Part shown: one piece after another, positions 60,669 through 64,000 of the stretch
Layout of the letters: every line of letters starts with the position of its first letter
How positions within the stretch are numbered: the first letter of the stretch is position 1
NCBI GenBank assembly: GCA_944375715.1
Contig: CALWAP010000006.1
Coordinates: 1 to 64,000 of the forward strand
Reading direction: 5' to 3'
DNA from: an uncultured Clostridia bacterium
GTDB lineage: Bacteria > Bacillota > Clostridia > Oscillospirales > Butyricicoccaceae
Length of the DNA: 64,000 nt
Program-made: the position numbers and the translations under genes
Notes under the pieces: generated by a model
Database searches by the model: none
What the model saw: the letters and a program-made list of their open reading frames with translations, nothing else
What the model was told of the DNA's origin: nothing

Positions 60669-63600
60669 GGTGGCAATTTCCTTTATGCGCTCGTTTATGT
60701 TTATGTTGGTAAGATTATAAAGTACGACAAAGGCCAGAAGCCCTGCGCAGATTATCAGAACGACGACTATCATGTCGATGCTCTTAAAGGTATCCTGAAG
60801 GCTGTCCCAGGTGTCCCTTGTAAATGTGACCGAGGCGCAGGAGGGGCATTTAAGCAGCTTTTCGGCCAGCGCGTCCCTTTCCGAGGGGTCCTCAAGCCGG
60901 CTTTTGCACAGGGCCATGTTGCCCTCGAAGTCCTCGCCGAAAGAGCTTTGGTACACATCGGGGGCTATGTATATATAACCCTGGATATAGTTTTCGGTTA
61001 TGCCGGTTATTTCTATCTCGGTTTCGTTGTCGTCGGCGTCCCTGAGGGTTATGGTGTCCCCCGCCTTTATGCCCAGGGTATCGGCCGCCTTTTCGGTTAT
61101 GACTGCCGAACCTTCATTAAACCCGACGGCCCTGCCGCCGACCCTCTCTTTAAAACTGACATAGCTTTTAAAGGCATCGGGGTCGGAGGGAACCATTATC
61201 GAGACCTCGCTGGTCTTTTTGCCGTTTACCGCCGTGCCGCTTTCCTGCATGACAATCATGCTCTCGCCCGTCTGATCCAGAATGCTTTTCATCTCGCCGT
61301 CGGACTGCATTTCCTCCGGCTTGAGCCCGACCATCAGGTCGAACTGCCAGACATTTGTATACTGATTGTAAAGTATCCCCGAAATGGAGTCCCGCAGCCC
61401 AAAGCCGGTCAGCAGCAGCGCCGTGCAGCCCGTGATGCCCGTGACCGTCATGAAGAACCTCTTTTTATACCGGAAAATATTCCTGGCCGTCACCTTGTGG
61501 TTGAAGCTGAGGCGCTTCCAGATAAAGCCTATGCGCTCCAGAAAGACCCTCTTGCCGGGCGCCGGGGCCTTGGGCAGCATAAGGGAAGCGGAACTCTCCC
61601 TCATCGACTCAAAACAGGCCCAACCCGCAGCACCCATGGTGCAGGCAATGGTGGGCAGGGTGGAGTAAAGGGCATAACCGATATTGAAAGGGGTGTAAAG
61701 CCGCGGCAGGCGATACATTATGCCGTAGGCGTTCCAGATTATCGCCGGGAACAGCTTAAGACCGACTCCCAGGCCCAAAGCGCAGCCCAAAAGGGAAGCG
61801 GCTGCGGCGTAAATAAGATATTTGGCCGATATTTCACCCGTGCGGTACCCTAAGGCCTTCATCGTGCCGATGACGCCCCTTTCCTCATCGACCATCCTGG
61901 TCATAGTCGTAAGACAGACCAGCGCGGCGATAATGAAGAAAAACACGGGAAACACTTTGGCTATCGAGGCCACCTTTTCGATATTCGACTGAAATGTTGC
62001 CGAGGTTATCATGCTGCTTCTGTCAAGGACATACCATTTCGGCTCATCCATGTCCCTGAGATCGGCTTCGGCCTTCAGAAGCTCCAGCTCGGCCTCCTTA
62101 AGCTCACGCTCGGCCTCCTCCTTGCCGCTGTAATAATCCTGCCAGCCGTCTATCAGTTCCTGTTCGGCGTCGGAAAGCTCGCGATAGCCGTCCCTAAGCT
62201 CACTGTCATACTCGACCCAGCCGTCTGTCAGTTCGCGCTCGCCGTCCTTAAGCTCGATAAAAGCGTCATTTAATTCCTGCTCGGCGTCCAAAAGCTCCCG
62301 GTAGCCATCCTCCAGCTCACGGTAGCCGTCTATAAGCTCCTGCTCGGCCTTCTGCATTTCTTCTTCGCCCTTGGAAAGCTGACGCTTGGCATCATCCAGC
62401 GTCAGGCGGGAATCCAGCAGCGTCCGTCTGGCCTTTTCCAGCTCGGCCTTGCCATCCTCCAGCTCCTTTCTGCCTTCCGCCAGGCTTTCCTCGCCGTATT
62501 CCAGGTCCCTAAGGCTGTCCTCCATCACCTCCATGGCCGTGTCTATCTGCGCCTGACCTTCCTCCAGCGGCGCTATAAGGCCCCCGAAGGCCGCTTCCAG
62601 CATGGGGTCGGAATGGACCAGGGAAATAAGCTGGCTTGCCGTCTGTATGCCCTCGAGCCCTGCGGCCCGGGCCGCCGCCGCGGCCTGATCGTCCAGCAGC
62701 TGCTGCTGGGCACGAAGCTCGTCATAGCCGTCGTAATAGGAGTCATAGCCCATGCTTATCTGGTTTTCGGCCCTTTTGAGCCTCAGCTCGGCCTCCTCAA
62801 GCTCGGCCTTGCCGTCCAGATACTGCTGATAGCCCTCCTCGTATTCCTTTTCACCGTCGTAATACTCCTGCCATCTTTTGTCCAGCTCGGCCCGGCCTTC
62901 GTTATATTCTTCCTGGCCGTCAAGGTATTTTACCTTGGCGTCCTCAAATTCCTGTTTGCCCTCTTCGTAGTCCTTCTGGCCGTCGTAATACTCCTGCCAG
63001 CCGTCCCTTATATCCTGTTCGGCGTTCAAAAGCTCGTTATATCCGCTTTCCTTGCCCTCGTAATATTCGCGCCAGCCGTCCGAAAGCTCACGCTCGCCAT
63101 CCTCAAGGTCTGAAAGGGCGTCAGAAAGCTCCCTCTCGGCCTTTTCCTTTTCCTCGTAATATTCACTCCAGCCGTCGTCTATTTCGGCCCGGGCCTCAGT
63201 TACGACCTTATCGTGGCGTATGTACTGCCTGTAATCGGCAAGGCTCTCCAGCCCGTCAAATATGGGCTGTGCCTTTTCGTCATATTCGTCGCTTTGGGAA
63301 ACAAGGCCCTCAAGGCCCCGGCCTTTCACGAATATCTCGGTATAATAATCGGTGTCAAAGCAGCTTTCCAAAACATATATTATGTCGCTTATCTGACCTG
63401 TGCCCACCGTTGTGGACTCCCTCTGCATGGACATATAGAAAGGGTTTTCCACCATTCCCACCACTGTCAGCTCCTTTTGCGTGAACTCCTCCAGGGCCGA
63501 CTCGCTATTCTGCCGTGACAGTGTTATTTTGTCCCCTATTTTCAGATGGCCCGTGGGAGAAACCGTGCTTTCGGCAAGGCATTCGCCCTCGTTTTCCGGC

Positions 63601-63986
63601 AGGCGGCCCTCGCTTAAGCTCAGGGTATTGACGCTGTCCGAAAGGGGAGTGCCCGAAAGCCCCCTTACCGTTACCCCAATGCTCATGCCGTCCTCCTTTT
63701 CAAAAAGAAGGTCGGCCGTTTTGTAAATCACCGCACTTTCAACGCCCTCTGCGCCCAAAACGGCATAAAGGTCATCCATATCAAAGCCGATATTGGACAG
63801 AAGCCGGAAATCGGCAAAGTTTGTCTTTTCGTAATATCTCGAGCCCGAAAGGGCCATGTCGGGGGTGGCCGAGGCTATGCCTGCCAAAAAACCCACGCCC
63901 AGGGCCGATATGGCGAAAATCGCGGCAAACCGCCCCAAAGAGCTTCCAATGGCCCTCCGGATCATTTTTACCGTTACTCTGTTCAC
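60378..63986 (-). CDS. Giant FtsX/MacB-type ABC transporter permease with long coiled-coil stalk
   Basis: 1,202 residues. N-terminal helix (about 18-38), then an extracytoplasmic MacB-like domain (about 45-260), an Asp/Glu/Tyr/Trp-rich coiled-coil region of about 400 residues (about 265-670) built on repeats like 'DGWQEYYDG', 'ELEDGYRELLDAEQEL' and 'DGKAELEKA', then a first FtsX bundle (three helices, near 690-830), a second extracytoplasmic domain and a final FtsX bundle (three helices, about 1055-1190). It presumably works with an ATPase encoded just outside the window to the right. GTG 63986 is the start; an in-frame TAG lies four codons before it. Such long-stalk permeases are typical of clostridia and may extrude lipoprotein, peptide or wall-related cargo. 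Confidence 0.92.
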   Translation of the reverse strand: MNRVTVKMIRRAIGSSLGRFAAIFAISALGVGFLAGIASATPDMALSGSRYYEKTNFADFRLLSNIGFDMDDLYAVLGAEGVESAVIYKTADLLFEKEDGMSIGVTVRGLSGTPLSDSVNTLSLSEGRLPENEGECLAESTVSPTGHLKIGDKITLSRQNSESALEEFTQKELTVVGMVENPFYMSMQRESTTVGTGQISDIIYVLESCFDTDYYTEIFVKGRGLEGLVSQSDEYDEKAQPIFDGLESLADYRQYIRHDKVVTEARAEIDDGWSEYYEEKEKAERELSDALSDLEDGERELSDGWREYYEGKESGYNELLNAEQDIRDGWQEYYDGQKDYEEGKQEFEDAKVKYLDGQEEYNEGRAELDKRWQEYYDGEKEYEEGYQQYLDGKAELEEAELRLKRAENQISMGYDSYYDGYDELRAQQQLLDDQAAAAARAAGLEGIQTASQLISLVHSDPMLEAAFGGLIAPLEEGQAQIDTAMEVMEDSLRDLEYGEESLAEGRKELEDGKAELEKARRTLLDSRLTLDDAKRQLSKGEEEMQKAEQELIDGYRELEDGYRELLDAEQELNDAFIELKDGERELTDGWVEYDSELRDGYRELSDAEQELIDGWQDYYSGKEEAERELKEAELELLKAEADLRDMDEPKWYVLDRSSMITSATFQSNIEKVASIAKVFPVFFFIIAALVCLTTMTRMVDEERGVIGTMKALGYRTGEISAKYLIYAAAASLLGCALGLGVGLKLFPAIIWNAYGIMYRLPRLYTPFNIGYALYSTLPTIACTMGAAGWACFESMRESSASLMLPKAPAPGKRVFLERIGFIWKRLSFNHKVTARNIFRYKKRFFMTVTGITGCTALLLTGFGLRDSISGILYNQYTNVWQFDLMVGLKPEEMQSDGEMKSILDQTGESMIVMQESGTAVNGKKTSEVSIMVPSDPDAFKSYVSFKERVGGRAVGFNEGSAVITEKAADTLGIKAGDTITLRDADDNETEIEITGITENYIQGYIYIAPDVYQSSFGEDFEGNMALCKSRLEDPSERDALAEKLLKCPSCASVTFTRDTWDSLQDTFKSIDMIVVVLIICAGLLAFVVLYNLTNININERIKEIATLKVLGFYPSEVSAYVLRETNMLSFIGGIFGLFAGKLLHAFVARTAEVDMVMFGRVIEPQSYVYSLGLTMLFSLFVSLVMTGKLRDISMVDSLKAPE

Positions 63987-64000
63987 GCTACCACTCTATC

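Overview
The window looks like a chromosomal stretch of an anaerobic, gut-type Firmicute (class Clostridia). The evidence is the gene content and order: a clostridial maf-mreC-mreD-PBP2-minD-mgsA morphogenesis cluster, pyruvate phosphate dikinase, the lar nickel-pincer and selAB selenium operons, a heterodimeric ABC exporter under a MarR regulator, Gram-positive lipoproteins, and an LtaS-like enzyme. Coding sequence is GC-rich and dense, with short intergenic gaps, strong hairpin terminators and sigma-A promoters with exact 17-bp spacers. Three tracts look compositionally or genetically accessory: 1-4.1 kb (type I restriction-modification), 7.7-9.3 kb (AT-rich tandem secreted paralogs) and 52.8-53.6 kb (repeat-rich tRNA-Leu locus).

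Layout. 1-3.5 kb: XRE regulator, hsdR and hsdM (cut by the window edge), ending inside a probable integrative element whose right end appears to be fused to rlmD (3.8-5.4 kb). 5.5-11.8 kb: M20 amidohydrolase, MarR regulator, two secreted paralogs, two orphan membrane or secreted proteins, and a pyruvate-kinase-like domain protein. 11.9-22 kb (minus): aspS, mgsA, minD, mrdA, mreD, mreC, maf, dut, U32 peptidase/rRNA hydroxylase, zapA, which together form a cell-shape and division block. 22.1-25.8 kb (plus): CYTH phosphatase, DUF3810 protease-like protein, amino-acid-binding lipoprotein, DUF362 protein. 25.8-31.7 kb (minus): PepSY/stalk protein, fumC, YdcF, a frameshifted methyltransferase, Ldh2-type dehydrogenase. 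31.8-34.5 kb: a possible micro-ORF facing the rpmH-rnpA-yidD-yidC-jag cluster, which here is detached from dnaA and mnmE. 34.7-42.2 kb: lipoprotein, radical SAM protein, MarR plus heterodimeric ABC exporter, purA. 42.3-47.6 kb: ppdK, small membrane protein, MFS transporter, membrane protein. 47.6-52.7 kb (minus): larE-larB-larC, a CNNM/CorC-type Mg2+ transporter and a GNAT acetyltransferase. 52.8-53.6 kb: repeats and tRNA-Leu(UAA). 53.8-64 kb (minus): LtaS-like enzyme, selA-selB, FAH-family hydrolase and a giant FtsX-type permease, with a short convergent plus-strand gene overlapping the end of the permease gene.

The most interesting signals are regulatory or non-coding. (i) A 22-codon, Asp-rich leader ORF sits in front of the CNNM transporter; its stop codon lies in the loop of an intrinsic terminator, suggesting translation-coupled Mg2+ sensing. 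(ii) The repeat family beside tRNA-Leu keeps a conserved core and loop but has different, still self-complementary stems. (iii) The lar operon has a structured 5' leader with a built-in terminator. (iv) A 50-codon membrane micro-ORF has its best ribosome-binding site in front of AUG-UUC-UGA, with a small hairpin downstream, in a genome that encodes SelA and SelB. All functional statements rest on reading the sequence and recalled family knowledge; no database search was run.
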